From Bacteroidales bacterium UBA1722 (GTDB lineage Bacteria; Bacteroidota; Bacteroidia; Bacteroidales; UBA932): a stretch of 9,264 nt of DNA. The stretch's first letter is position 1; each line of letters starts with the position of its first letter. This document shows positions 1 to 7,219 of this stretch, piece by piece. The stretch is taken from contig DCIQ01000078.1 in assembly GCA_002317435.1 (NCBI GenBank), positions 17,429 through 26,692 on the forward strand. Reading direction: 5' to 3'. The translations under genes were made by a program, and so were the position numbers. Below the pieces are notes generated by a model. That model did not search any database. It saw nothing but the letters and a program-made list of their open reading frames with translations, and had not been told where the DNA came from.

Positions 1-25
1 GAGCTACCAACTGCTCTACTCCGCG
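1..25 (-). tRNA. Partial tRNA, probably initiator tRNA-fMet (5' part only)
   Basis: Read on the minus strand from position 25, the sequence gives acceptor strand CGCGGAG, then TA (positions 8-9), then a D-arm with stem GAGC/GCTC and loop AGTTGGTA. This is the start of a canonical tRNA; the anticodon, T-arm and 3' acceptor lie beyond the left edge. A leading C with the GAGC...GCTC D-stem order resembles bacterial initiator tRNA-fMet, which usually begins CGCGG. The anticodon is not visible, so the amino acid identity is inferred. A well-formed promoter lies immediately upstream at 39-69, so this tRNA is probably the first gene of its transcript. Confidence 0.8.
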
Positions 26-38
26 GTGTTAACTGGTG

Positions 39-69
39 CAAAGGTACTGCTTTTTTCCTAATGTGCAAA
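39..69 (-). promoter_or_regulatory. Bacteroidota-type promoter of the tRNA gene
   Basis: On the minus strand, positions 46-39 read TACCTTTG, a perfect match to the Bacteroidota -7 consensus TAnnTTTG. Positions 69-66 read TTTG, matching the -33 element, with a 19-base spacer, the usual spacing for this sigma factor. The expected transcription start is near 32-34, leaving a leader of fewer than 10 bases before the tRNA 5' end at 25. It is the best-formed promoter in the window. Confidence 0.8.
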
Positions 70-102
70 CTTTTTAGGAATCATTAAATGAATCTCAAAA
101 AA

Positions 103-134
103 TATGTACTCCAGCCCATGAATTCGTAACTTTG
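103..134 (+). promoter_or_regulatory. Promoter of the esterase lipoprotein gene
   Basis: TAACTTTG at 127-134 matches the Bacteroidota -7 consensus TAnnTTTG exactly. The -33 position holds only a weak match (TATG at 103-106, 20-base spacer). Transcription should start near 140. This rules out the in-frame GTG at 134, which is inside the promoter element, and favours the ATG at 155. It is divergent from the tRNA promoter at 39-69. Confidence 0.6.
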
Positions 135-154
135 TGACCACACTTGAAAACAGC

Positions 155-1351
155 ATGAAACGTTCTGCACTATTTCTGATATCCATAGCGGTATTCTCCG
201 CTTCATGTAACACCGGACACGATCAAGAACCGGAAATAACAGACCGCGACATCACACTGGAAGAGAATCAGCGCGGACTTCCTGGAAAGGGGATGGAAAC
301 TTCCCAGCGATGGGGTGACTACCCCAGACTTATGGAAGACGGGTCGGTCCTCTTCGCATTGAACGCTCCGGGAGCTTCCCAAGTATCACTGGTCCTTCCG
401 TGTCTCGGCTCATTCTGCATGAACTCAGACGGGAACGGCATCTGGACATTGAAGTCAGCCCCTCTGGAGCCGGGATTCCATTACTACTGGTATGATGTGG
501 ACGGATTGGAAATATCGGATCCGGCCTCCGTAACGTATCACGGATACGGACACGAGGTAAGTGCGGTCGAGATACCGGAAGAAGGCACAGGATGGTACGA
601 TTTCAAGAACGTACCCCACGGAAGGGTATCAGAGATAAGATATGTATCGAAAGTTACGGGATGTGTCCGGAAACTATGTGTATATACCCCGGCAGGCTAT
701 GAAAAACATCTTCTGAAGAAATATCCCGTCATCTATATCGGTCACGGAACGGGAGAGAATCAGCGCAGCTGGATGGAACAGGGCAAGGCGGGAATTATCC
801 TGGATAATCTTATAGCGGAAGGAAAAGCAGAGCCCATGATCGCGGTCACCATGTCAAGCCATCTTTACGACAGTCCTGCCGAATATTCGACAGAGGGGAT
901 GAAAGAATATGAGGAGGAACTGCTCCACTCGATAATCCCCTTCATCGACCGGACCTTCAGAACCAGAAAAAATCGGGAGAACAGGGCCTTATGCGGTCTG
1001 TCCCAAGGTAGCGGGGAGGCCTTCTACATAGGTTTGCGGCACCCCGACACATTCTCGGCCATAGGGATGTTCAGTTGCGGACTTTTCGGGAAATTATTTG
1101 CCGCGGGAGCGGATATGGACGATGTGATACCCGGTCTGATATCAGAAGCGGGGAAATACAACGAGGCTTTCCCCGTAATCTATTTCTCCTGCGGAGAAGG
1201 GGACTGCCGCATCACCGACTACGAACACCTCACTTCCGAACTGAAACAGGCCGGTCTGCTCTTCACCTACGAGACTTTTCCCGGGGGACACGAATGGCAG
1301 CCCTGGCGTAAATCACTTCACAATTTCGCAGGGATGCTGTTCAGACGGTAA
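155..1351 (+). CDS. Secreted lipoprotein esterase, CE1 / esterase D-like, with N-terminal E-set domain
   Basis: Predicted 398-residue alpha/beta-hydrolase of the esterase D / carbohydrate esterase 1 type. The start is ATG 155 because the upstream in-frame GTG at 134 lies in the -7 promoter element and because the product then begins with a standard lipoprotein signal (MKRSALFLISIAVFSASC, lipid-bearing Cys18). Residues about 60-145 look like the immunoglobulin-like E-set/CBM48-type domain often fused to Bacteroidota CE1 esterases (LFALNAPGASQVSL, followed by YYWYDVDG). The catalytic domain runs from about 150 to the end. It has the oxyanion-region IGHGTGE, nucleophile elbow GLSQGSG with Ser283, a probable acid at Asp350 in CGEGDCR, and His379 in GGHEWQPW. 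Family members hydrolyse acyl esters such as feruloyl or acetyl groups on plant polysaccharides, but the substrate here is unknown and no SusC/SusD or glycoside hydrolase genes are adjacent. It converges with hisS across 9 bases. Confidence 0.85.
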   Translation: MKRSALFLISIAVFSASCNTGHDQEPEITDRDITLEENQRGLPGKGMETSQRWGDYPRLMEDGSVLFALNAPGASQVSLVLPCLGSFCMNSDGNGIWTLKSAPLEPGFHYYWYDVDGLEISDPASVTYHGYGHEVSAVEIPEEGTGWYDFKNVPHGRVSEIRYVSKVTGCVRKLCVYTPAGYEKHLLKKYPVIYIGHGTGENQRSWMEQGKAGIILDNLIAEGKAEPMIAVTMSSHLYDSPAEYSTEGMKEYEEELLHSIIPFIDRTFRTRKNRENRALCGLSQGSGEAFYIGLRHPDTFSAIGMFSCGLFGKLFAAGADMDDVIPGLISEAGKYNEAFPVIYFSCGEGDCRITDYEHLTSELKQAGLLFTYETFPGGHEWQPWRKSLHNFAGMLFRR

Positions 1352-1360
1352 TACGGAAAA

Positions 1361-2731
1361 TCAGAGTTCCTCCGCGAGATTATCCAGAGCCACTTCCTTC
1401 TGTTCGCCCGAAGAGAGATTCTTCAGGTTCGCGGTGCCCCGGGCGATTTCATCGCTCCCGGCGATGACCAGATATTTAACTCCCCGCCTGTCGGCATACT
1501 CGAACTGCTTGCGGAGCTTTACGGCATCGGGGTAGATTTCTACGGAGCGACCTGCCGCGCGGAGGGATTTTGCCGAAGGCAATATGGCCTTCATCTCAGC
1601 TTCTCCCATATTTGCGAAGAGAATCTCCGTACCGCGGATGGCATCCTTCGGGAATTTGTCGAGCCCGAGGAGCACGTCGTAAATACGGTCGGCGCCGAAG
1701 GAGATACCCACGCCGGACATCCCCGGAAGTCCGAAGATACCGGTCAGATCATCGTAGCGTCCTCCGCCGCAGATGCTGCCTATGGCGAAATCCTTCGCCT
1801 TCACCTCGAAAATGGCTCCGGTGTAGTAATTCAGGCCGCGGGCGAGCGAGAGGTCTATCTCCACCTCCTGCCGCACTCCTGCGGCTCCGATGAGTCCGAA
1901 CAGTTCTTCGAGTTCATCCAGTCCCTTCATCCCGGTTTCGGAGGATGACAGCACGGACCGCATGGCGGCCATCTTCGCTTCAGTGGTGCCGCTGAGGGTC
2001 AGCACGGGTTCGATGACAGCTATGCCCGCAGCATCAAGTCCCCTTTCCGAAAGCTCTTCCTTCACTGCATCAAGACCTATCTTGTCGATCTTGTCGATAG
2101 CGACCGTGATGTCCACCAGTTTGTCGGGATGTCCGCAGACCTCGGCGAGTCCTGCAAGCACCTTGCGGTTGTTTATCTTGATGAGTACATTCACACCGAA
2201 TATGCCGAAAACTTCATCGACTATCTGTACCAGTTCCAATTCATTTATGAGCGAACGGCTTCCTATTACGTCCACGTCGCACTGGTAGAACTCGCGATAG
2301 CGCCCCTTCTGCGGACGGTCGGCACGCCACACCGGCTGGATCTGATATCTCTTGAAAGGAAACGCCAGTTCATTCTGGTGCTGCACCACATATCTGGCGA
2401 AAGGGACGGTCAGGTCGTAGCGGAGACCTTTCTCGCAGACCTTGAGAGAGAGCCTGTTGGAATTTATATTGCCGTCGGCATCACGGCTGCTTTCGATTCT
2501 GTCACCGGCGAATGCATCCCCGGAATCAAGTATCTTGAAAAGCAGCTTGTCCCCTTCTTCCCCGTATTTTCCCAGGAGAGTGGAAAGATTCTCCATGGAA
2601 GGTGTCTCCAGCGGAGCGAATCCGTATTTCCTGAAAACGGATTTTACAGTATCGAAGATATAGTTCCGGCCCGCCATCTCGACAGGTCCGAAATCGCGGG
2701 TCCCCTTGGGAATCGAAGGTTTCTGTGCCAT
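1361..2731 (-). CDS. hisS: Histidine--tRNA ligase (HisRS)
   Basis: Complete 456-residue class II aminoacyl-tRNA synthetase charging tRNA-His with histidine in the cytoplasm. Motif 1 lies in residues about 10-46 (GTRDFGP, then YGFAPLETPSMEN). Motif 2 is at about 128-157, with the ATP-contacting Arg in PVWRADRPQKGRYREFYQ. The histidine-binding HisA signature LARGLNYYTG is at 296-305, GGGRYD at 322-327, and motif 3 at about 340-350 (GVGISFGADRI). The C-terminal anticodon-binding domain covers about 367-450. Length is slightly above the E. coli enzyme (about 424), partly from an insertion-like segment around residues 70-95, which I believe is normal in this phylum. The ATG at 2729-2731 follows a TATCTTTG promoter element by about 23 bases. 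No terminator is visible before the converging esterase gene. Confidence 0.97.
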   Translation of the reverse strand: MAQKPSIPKGTRDFGPVEMAGRNYIFDTVKSVFRKYGFAPLETPSMENLSTLLGKYGEEGDKLLFKILDSGDAFAGDRIESSRDADGNINSNRLSLKVCEKGLRYDLTVPFARYVVQHQNELAFPFKRYQIQPVWRADRPQKGRYREFYQCDVDVIGSRSLINELELVQIVDEVFGIFGVNVLIKINNRKVLAGLAEVCGHPDKLVDITVAIDKIDKIGLDAVKEELSERGLDAAGIAVIEPVLTLSGTTEAKMAAMRSVLSSSETGMKGLDELEELFGLIGAAGVRQEVEIDLSLARGLNYYTGAIFEVKAKDFAIGSICGGGRYDDLTGIFGLPGMSGVGISFGADRIYDVLLGLDKFPKDAIRGTEILFANMGEAEMKAILPSAKSLRAAGRSVEIYPDAVKLRKQFEYADRRGVKYLVIAGSDEIARGTANLKNLSSGEQKEVALDNLAEEL

Positions 2732-2754
2732 ATTCTATTTATATAAAAGGTCCG

Positions 2755-2762
2755 CAAAGATA
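2755..2762 (-). promoter_or_regulatory. -7 element of the hisS promoter
   Basis: On the minus strand, 2762-2755 reads TATCTTTG, matching TAnnTTTG. Transcription should start near 2748, giving a hisS leader of about 17 bases. No TTTG is found at the -33 spacing (about 2782-2786). The region where -33 contacts would fall overlaps the opposite-strand -7 element at 2774-2781. Confidence 0.6.
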
Positions 2763-2773
2763 TGAATTTTTTA

Positions 2774-2781
2774 TACTTTTG
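2774..2781 (+). promoter_or_regulatory. -7 element of the SGNH hydrolase promoter
   Basis: TACTTTTG matches the Bacteroidota consensus TAnnTTTG and lies 17 bases before the ATG at 2799, giving an expected leader of about 10 bases. No clear -33 TTTG is present around 2750-2754, where the minus-strand hisS -7 element begins. Confidence 0.55.
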
Positions 2782-2798
2782 CGGGAGTCAAAATACAA

Positions 2799-3989
2799 AT
2801 GAAAATGAAGAAAGCAGTCATCATCCTAACATTGATTTTCTGGGCCACCGCGTCGTATGCCGGGGACATAGTATTCAAAACAGCAGTGTTCCGCACCGGA
2901 GACGACATGTCCTGGAGCGCGGCGTCACTCGACGAAAGCCTGTGGGAAAAAATATCCATAGTGGGCAATGACCATTTTACGGGCATCACCGGGGAGAACA
3001 CATACGCATGGTACCGCATCCATTTCTCACTCACGGAGAAGATAGACAGGAAAGCATTCGTCCTCCTGCATCTGGGCTATATCGATGATTCCGACGAGAC
3101 ATACCTGAACGGCAGGCTGATAGGAAAGAATGATTCCTATAACATCCCCAGAGTATATCAGGTGGATGCATCCTGTCTGAACGCGAAAGGTGACAATGTG
3201 ATAGCCATCCGCGTCCGGAATGACGGAGGCAGTGGCGGCATCGGAGAAGGTGAAAGCACCTGGGTTCCGAACGGGAAATACATAGAAACCGCATCCGATG
3301 CAGGAGAGGCTATCGGCAGAATGCTCGAAAACTTTTCTTCCTCGGTATCCAAATCCAGGAAGGACATCCACAAACTGGCCCATTACGGCAGATACGCCGG
3401 ATCCAATAAAGAAGTGGCTTCCAGGCCGAACGACGGTCACCGCGTAGTTCTGATGGGCGACAGCATCACCGACGGCTGGCCCGTAGCCAGACCGGAGTTC
3501 TTCAGCACCAATGACATAATCGGCCGCGGCATCAGCGGAGAGACCAGCTATCAGTTCCTGCTCCGTTTCCAGAACGACGTGATAGATCTCCATCCAGCCG
3601 TGGTGGTGATAAACTACGGGACCAACGACATCGCCGAGAACACAGGAGCCTATGTCGAAGAATTGACTTTCTCAAACGTCAAGGCGATGTGCGAAATGGC
3701 CAGAGGCGCAGGCATCAAGGTAGTGCTCGCCTCCACCCTCCCGCACGGCGGATTCCTCTGGAACCCTTCCATCACGGATGCCATGCAGAAGGTGGTGAGC
3801 CTGAACGCCAGAGTAAAGGAATATGCCCTGCAGGAAGGCATCATCTATGTGGACTATTTCTCTGAAATGGTCTCCTCCGACGGCACCCGCATGCGTGAGG
3901 ACCTTTCGAAGGACGGAGTACATCCCAACGGAGACGGCTATCAGATCATGGAAGACATGGTCCTCCCGATCGTGAAATCCCTCAGATAA
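2799..3989 (+). CDS. Secreted SGNH/GDSL-family hydrolase with N-terminal galactose-binding-like domain
   Basis: Predicted 396-residue exported esterase. A Sec signal peptide (residues 1-21, cleavage likely after ATASYA) is followed by a beta-rich domain at about 22-160. Its features (WYRIHFSL, FVLLHLGYIDDSDETYLNGRLIG, NVIAIRVRNDGG) are those of the galactose-binding-like jelly roll found in many Bacteroidota carbohydrate-active enzymes. The SGNH domain spans about 207-396. Block I is GDSITDG with nucleophile Ser222, block II Gly244 in RGISGE, block III GTND with Asn276, and block V DGVHP with Asp372 and His375, so all four catalytic or oxyanion positions are present. Family members remove acetyl or other acyl groups from carbohydrates, but substrate cannot be assigned. 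A second ATG at 2805 is an equally plausible start and leaves the signal peptide intact. The gene is divergent from hisS. Confidence 0.9.
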   Translation: MKMKKAVIILTLIFWATASYAGDIVFKTAVFRTGDDMSWSAASLDESLWEKISIVGNDHFTGITGENTYAWYRIHFSLTEKIDRKAFVLLHLGYIDDSDETYLNGRLIGKNDSYNIPRVYQVDASCLNAKGDNVIAIRVRNDGGSGGIGEGESTWVPNGKYIETASDAGEAIGRMLENFSSSVSKSRKDIHKLAHYGRYAGSNKEVASRPNDGHRVVLMGDSITDGWPVARPEFFSTNDIIGRGISGETSYQFLLRFQNDVIDLHPAVVVINYGTNDIAENTGAYVEELTFSNVKAMCEMARGAGIKVVLASTLPHGGFLWNPSITDAMQKVVSLNARVKEYALQEGIIYVDYFSEMVSSDGTRMREDLSKDGVHPNGDGYQIMEDMVLPIVKSLR

Positions 3990-4002
3990 GTCAAATTTTA
4001 AA

Positions 4003-4029
4003 ATGGCCCGGTGTCCGTCACCGGGCCAT
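4003..4029 (+). terminator. Strong intergenic hairpin after the SGNH hydrolase gene
   Basis: ATGGCCCGGTG (4003-4013) and CACCGGGCCAT (4019-4029) form a perfect 11-bp stem with a 5-base loop (TCCGT), 13 bases past the hydrolase stop codon. No U-tract follows on the plus strand; an AT-rich tract (AAATTTTAAA) lies on the left side instead. It may be a weak terminator, a bidirectional or minus-strand-biased terminator, an mRNA-stabilising 3' structure, or a leader structure for the transporter gene starting at 4042. The hairpin is directly visible; its function is inferred. Confidence 0.5.
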
Positions 4030-4041
4030 CGGTGAATCACT

Positions 4042-4725
4042 ATGGGAGAAAAGAAAGTCTCACTCCTGTTTCTTCTGACGGGCATATTGTTCTGCATCTG
4101 TCTCATCACCGCCAACTTGCTGGAAGTAAAGGTGGTGAAGATGGGTTCCCTCACCGTTACCGCAGGGCTGCTGGTATTTCCCCTCTCCTATATTCTGAAT
4201 GACTGCATCTGTGAAGTATGGGGATACCGGAAGGCCAGGCTGATGGTATGGTGCGGATTCGCGGCGAACTTCTTCGTAATGCTCCTGTTCCGGACAGCGG
4301 TAAGCCTCCCCTCCCCCGATTATTGGCAGCATGGCCCCGAATTCGATTTCGTATTCGGCTTCGCCCCGCGCATAGTGGCCGCTTCGCTTACAGCCTTCCT
4401 CACCGGCTCCATCATGAATGCATTTGTAATGAGCAGGATGAAAGCGGTGTCCGGAGGACGGGGCTTTTCATTCAGGGCCATAGTTTCGACCCTGGCCGGC
4501 GAAAGTCTGGACTCGCTCATCTTCTTCCCCATCGCCTTCGCAGGAGTCCTGCCTGCCGACGAAATGTTCAAAATGATGCTGGCACAGGCCCTGCTCAAGA
4601 CCGCCTACGAAATAATTATCCTGCCGGTCACTGTCCGCACCGTCAAATGGATGAAAAAAACGGACGGAAGCGATGTGACCGACAGGGAGATTTCCTACAA
4701 TCCGTTCCGGATAAAGGATTTCTGA
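4042..4725 (+). CDS. yhhQ: Queuosine precursor transporter, YhhQ family
   Basis: Predicted 227-residue inner-membrane protein with about six transmembrane segments (roughly residues 6-26, 36-53, 66-86, 108-130, 145-170 and 180-203). It matches the YhhQ/Vut_1 family, which imports queuosine precursors (preQ0/preQ1) for the tRNA wobble modification. Family hallmarks visible are ANLLEVKVV in helix 1, FPLSYILNDCICEVWGYRKAR after helix 2, and GESLDSLIFFPIAF in helix 5. Acidic residues Asp54, Glu58, Glu154 and Asp157 and the GYRKAR loop are the characteristic polar positions. The start ATG 4042 is 12 bases after the 4003-4029 hairpin. No other queuosine genes are in the window, and no preQ1 riboswitch was recognised upstream. 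The gene could be read through from the SGNH hydrolase gene. Confidence 0.9.
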   Translation: MGEKKVSLLFLLTGILFCICLITANLLEVKVVKMGSLTVTAGLLVFPLSYILNDCICEVWGYRKARLMVWCGFAANFFVMLLFRTAVSLPSPDYWQHGPEFDFVFGFAPRIVAASLTAFLTGSIMNAFVMSRMKAVSGGRGFSFRAIVSTLAGESLDSLIFFPIAFAGVLPADEMFKMMLAQALLKTAYEIIILPVTVRTVKWMKKTDGSDVTDREISYNPFRIKDF

Positions 4726-4747
4726 CCTGCATTATCAGGATTTTTTA

Positions 4748-4755
4748 TAGATTTG
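4748..4755 (+). promoter_or_regulatory. -7 element of the sppA operon promoter
   Basis: TAGATTTG matches TAnnTTTG in the 55-base gap between yhhQ and sppA. The expected transcription start is near 4762, about 20 bases before ATG 4781, with an AT-rich leader (TTTTTATTAGATAAAGATTT). The -33 element is poorly conserved; candidates near 4721-4729 lie in or just beyond the yhhQ 3' end. Confidence 0.55.
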
Positions 4756-4780
4756 TGTGATTTTTATTAGATAAAGATTT

Positions 4781-6553
4781 ATGAAACAGTTCTTCAAGAT
4801 GTTTATGGCATCCTTCCTCGGATGCGCCGTTGCGGCGGGCTTTATGTTCATTTTCACCTTCTCCCTCATAGGGTCGCTGGCCGCATTCACGGATAAAGGC
4901 ACCCCCGCCATCCCTTCATCTTTCATTCTCAAGGTGGACATCTCCGCCGGACTTGCCGAACAGACTCAGGAAGAATCGCTTGACATACAGTCGCTGTATC
5001 TCGGAGGCGAACCTGTTTCATCGCATCTGGGCATTCTGGATGCCGTCCGCGCCATCGACAAGGCAGCTGAGGATTCCGCTGTCAAGATGATTTATATAAA
5101 CAACTGTTCATTCTCTGTGGACGTATCGTATCTCGAAGAACTCAGGGCTGCCCTGCTCCGTTTCAGAAAATCGGGAAAACCCATCGTCGCCTACGACGAC
5201 AACCTGTCTCTGGGAGGGTGGTATATCGCCTCCACCGCAGACAAGATCTATCTCTCCGAACTGGCTTCAAATCAGGTTTACGGCATATCTTCGCAGATAT
5301 TCTATCTGAAGGACCTCCTCTCCAGGCTCGGTGTGAACGTCCAGCTGATCCGCCACGGCCAGTACAAATCCGCCGGAGAAATGTACATAGCGGATGACAT
5401 CAGTTCCGCCAACAAAGAGCAGAATCAGGCCATGATTTCATCCCTTTGGAACACTCTGTCCTCGGACATCAGTGAATCACGCGGTTATGCTCCGGGCGAA
5501 CTGGACGATATAATCGACGGGCTGAAAGCCTCCACCACCGAAGACATGGTGGAATATAAGATGATAGACGGCATCAGGAATCATATCGGGATGACGGAAG
5601 AGTTATGTTCCCTGTTCGGTGTGGAGAGTGAAAAGGAACTCAAGTTCGCTTCCCTGTCCGCCTATGCCGGGGCCAGAATAACGAATGACATCAAACAGAA
5701 AGCGAAAGTGGCCATCATATATGCCGACGGCGAAATCACCTCCGGCAGTGATGATGAAGAGATAACCGGCGACCGATTCGCATCCATCATATCGGAAGTC
5801 CGTGCGGACAGCACCATAAAGGCAGTGGTATTCCGCGTGAACTCTCCGGGAGGTGATGCCCAGGCCGCGGAAGTGATCCGCAATGAGATGGAACTTCTCG
5901 CCAAGGAGAAACCCGTAATCGCATCCTATGGCTCATACGCCGCTTCCGGAGGTTACTGGATATCCGCCGGTGCCCAGAAGATATTCACTGACCGCACCAC
6001 CCTCACCGGTTCCATCGGTGTGTTTTCCATAATCCCCGACTTCAGCAAGGCCGTCCGCGAGAAACTGCACGTCAACCCTGTTTTCATAAAATCCGGCCAA
6101 CACGCCGACATGCTCTCACTTATGAGACCTTTCGATGCACAGGAGACCGAATCGATGCAGAAAACCGTAGATATGGTTTACGACAAATTCATCTCCATCG
6201 TATCCGACGGACGCGGGATGGCCGCTGACGATGTGGACAAAATCGCCGGAGGAAGAGTATGGACCGGTGCCGAGGCGGTGGAAATAGGACTTGCCGATGA
6301 ATGCGGCTCGCTGTACGATGCTCTCAACTATGCTGTATCGGCGGCGGATCTGGAAGGTTACCGCCTGGTGTCATATCCCGCCGTCAAGACCACTCTGGAG
6401 AAACTTATGGAGAACTTCAACAGCACGGAAGAGTCAGTACAGACCCTCCTGAACATCACGGACCCCGAAGCCTTTATGGAGACCCTCGGCGAAAACGTCC
6501 GCCGTCATACAGGTGTCCAGGCCAGAATACCTTATATCTACAAATTCCAATAG
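4781..6553 (+). CDS. sppA: Signal peptide peptidase SppA, 67-kDa type
   Basis: Predicted 590-residue inner-membrane serine protease of family S49 that degrades signal peptides left after secretion. One N-terminal membrane anchor (about residues 8-35) precedes two tandem S49-like domains, the arrangement of the long E. coli-type SppA (618 residues). In this type the catalytic dyad is split between domains. The general-base lysine is Lys196 in HGQYKSAGEMY of the first domain (compare E. coli Lys209), and the nucleophile is Ser389 in SYAASGGYWIS of the second (compare Ser409). VVFRVNSPGGDAQAAE and TLTGSIGV are further S49 signatures. Both catalytic residues are intact, so it is probably active. 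Its stop is 9 bases before upp, and both are probably cotranscribed from the promoter at 4748-4755. Confidence 0.95.
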   Translation: MKQFFKMFMASFLGCAVAAGFMFIFTFSLIGSLAAFTDKGTPAIPSSFILKVDISAGLAEQTQEESLDIQSLYLGGEPVSSHLGILDAVRAIDKAAEDSAVKMIYINNCSFSVDVSYLEELRAALLRFRKSGKPIVAYDDNLSLGGWYIASTADKIYLSELASNQVYGISSQIFYLKDLLSRLGVNVQLIRHGQYKSAGEMYIADDISSANKEQNQAMISSLWNTLSSDISESRGYAPGELDDIIDGLKASTTEDMVEYKMIDGIRNHIGMTEELCSLFGVESEKELKFASLSAYAGARITNDIKQKAKVAIIYADGEITSGSDDEEITGDRFASIISEVRADSTIKAVVFRVNSPGGDAQAAEVIRNEMELLAKEKPVIASYGSYAASGGYWISAGAQKIFTDRTTLTGSIGVFSIIPDFSKAVREKLHVNPVFIKSGQHADMLSLMRPFDAQETESMQKTVDMVYDKFISIVSDGRGMAADDVDKIAGGRVWTGAEAVEIGLADECGSLYDALNYAVSAADLEGYRLVSYPAVKTTLEKLMENFNSTEESVQTLLNITDPEAFMETLGENVRRHTGVQARIPYIYKFQ

Positions 6554-6562
6554 AGGCCGCAT

Positions 6563-7219
6563 ATGGAGATAATAAACCTCGGAAACGGCAATACCGTCCT
6601 GAACAGATTCCTGTCTGAAATCAGGGACCGGAACATACAGAAGGACCCGCTGCGGTTCCGGCGGAATCTGGAACGCATAGGTGAGATATGCGCCTATGAG
6701 ATCAGCAAGACTCTGGACTACACCTCGCGGGATGTCGAGACTCCTCTGGGTATCGCCAGATGCAGTGTACCCGACGATCAGATGGTTCTGGGGACCATAC
6801 TCAGAGCGGGACTTCCGATACATCAGGGCATCCTGAACTATTTCGACCGCGCCCAGAATGCATTCATCTCGATATACAGGAAATACTCGAAGGACAATTC
6901 GCTGAAGATAATGGTCGAATCGTCCAGTTCCCCCTCCATCGACGGCAAGGTGCTTATTCTGGCCGATACCATGGTCGCCACCGGCGCCTCGCTGATAATG
7001 GCCTGCCGCCACCTGTTGGAAAAGGGGACCCCGAAACAGGTCCATCTGGTGTGCGCCATAGCCTCCGAATCGGGTATTGAGAACATTCAGAAGACCCTCA
7101 GTGGAGAGAACATCACCGTCTGGGTATGCGCCGTCGACGAAGAACTGACATCCAAGTCATTCATCGTCCCCGGTCTGGGAGATGCAGGTGATCTCGCCTT
7201 CGGCAATAAGCACGAATGA
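6563..7219 (+). CDS. upp: Uracil phosphoribosyltransferase
   Basis: Predicted 218-residue cytoplasmic enzyme of pyrimidine salvage (uracil + PRPP to UMP + pyrophosphate). It has the INLGNGNTVLN start, the ILRAGLPIHQG segment (79-89), the PRPP-binding loop ILADTMVATGAS (132-143) and the C-terminal uracil-binding signature FIVPGLGDAGDLAFG (200-214). Length is close to the usual 208-217 residues. The PRPP loop reads DTMVATGAS where many family members have DPMLATGGS, a mild departure with the acidic residue and ATG core retained. It starts 9 bases after sppA and its stop overlaps the next start in an ATGA, implying translational coupling to the His/Cys-rich protein gene. Confidence 0.95.
   Translation: MEIINLGNGNTVLNRFLSEIRDRNIQKDPLRFRRNLERIGEICAYEISKTLDYTSRDVETPLGIARCSVPDDQMVLGTILRAGLPIHQGILNYFDRAQNAFISIYRKYSKDNSLKIMVESSSSPSIDGKVLILADTMVATGASLIMACRHLLEKGTPKQVHLVCAIASESGIENIQKTLSGENITVWVCAVDEELTSKSFIVPGLGDAGDLAFGNKHE

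Noticed and set aside
155..1351. Polysaccharide utilisation locus around the CE1-like esterase
   Set aside because: No SusC/SusD pair, glycoside hydrolase or sensor gene is adjacent. The only TonB-dependent receptor is more than 6 kb away, lacks a SusD partner and is next to a metal-binding-like gene.
2129..2746. A 205-codon open frame on the plus strand opposite hisS
   Set aside because: HisS motifs 1 and 2 are encoded on the minus strand across the same bases. The plus-strand product shows no known domain and its frame appears to be a by-product of codon composition.
3027..3593. A 188-codon open frame on the minus strand opposite the SGNH hydrolase
   Set aside because: The hydrolase frame on the plus strand carries a signal peptide and SGNH blocks I-III over or next to this stretch. 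The antisense product has no recognisable features.
4003..4041. preQ1 riboswitch upstream of the queuosine-precursor transporter
   Set aside because: The gap has a strong hairpin and an alternative stem but no recognisable preQ1 aptamer: no short stem-loop followed by an A-rich tail pairing back into the loop.
4218..4760. A 180-codon plus-strand frame overlapping yhhQ
   Set aside because: The overlapping yhhQ frame gives a clean six-helix membrane protein with family signatures. The alternative product is Arg/Pro/His-rich and has no domain.
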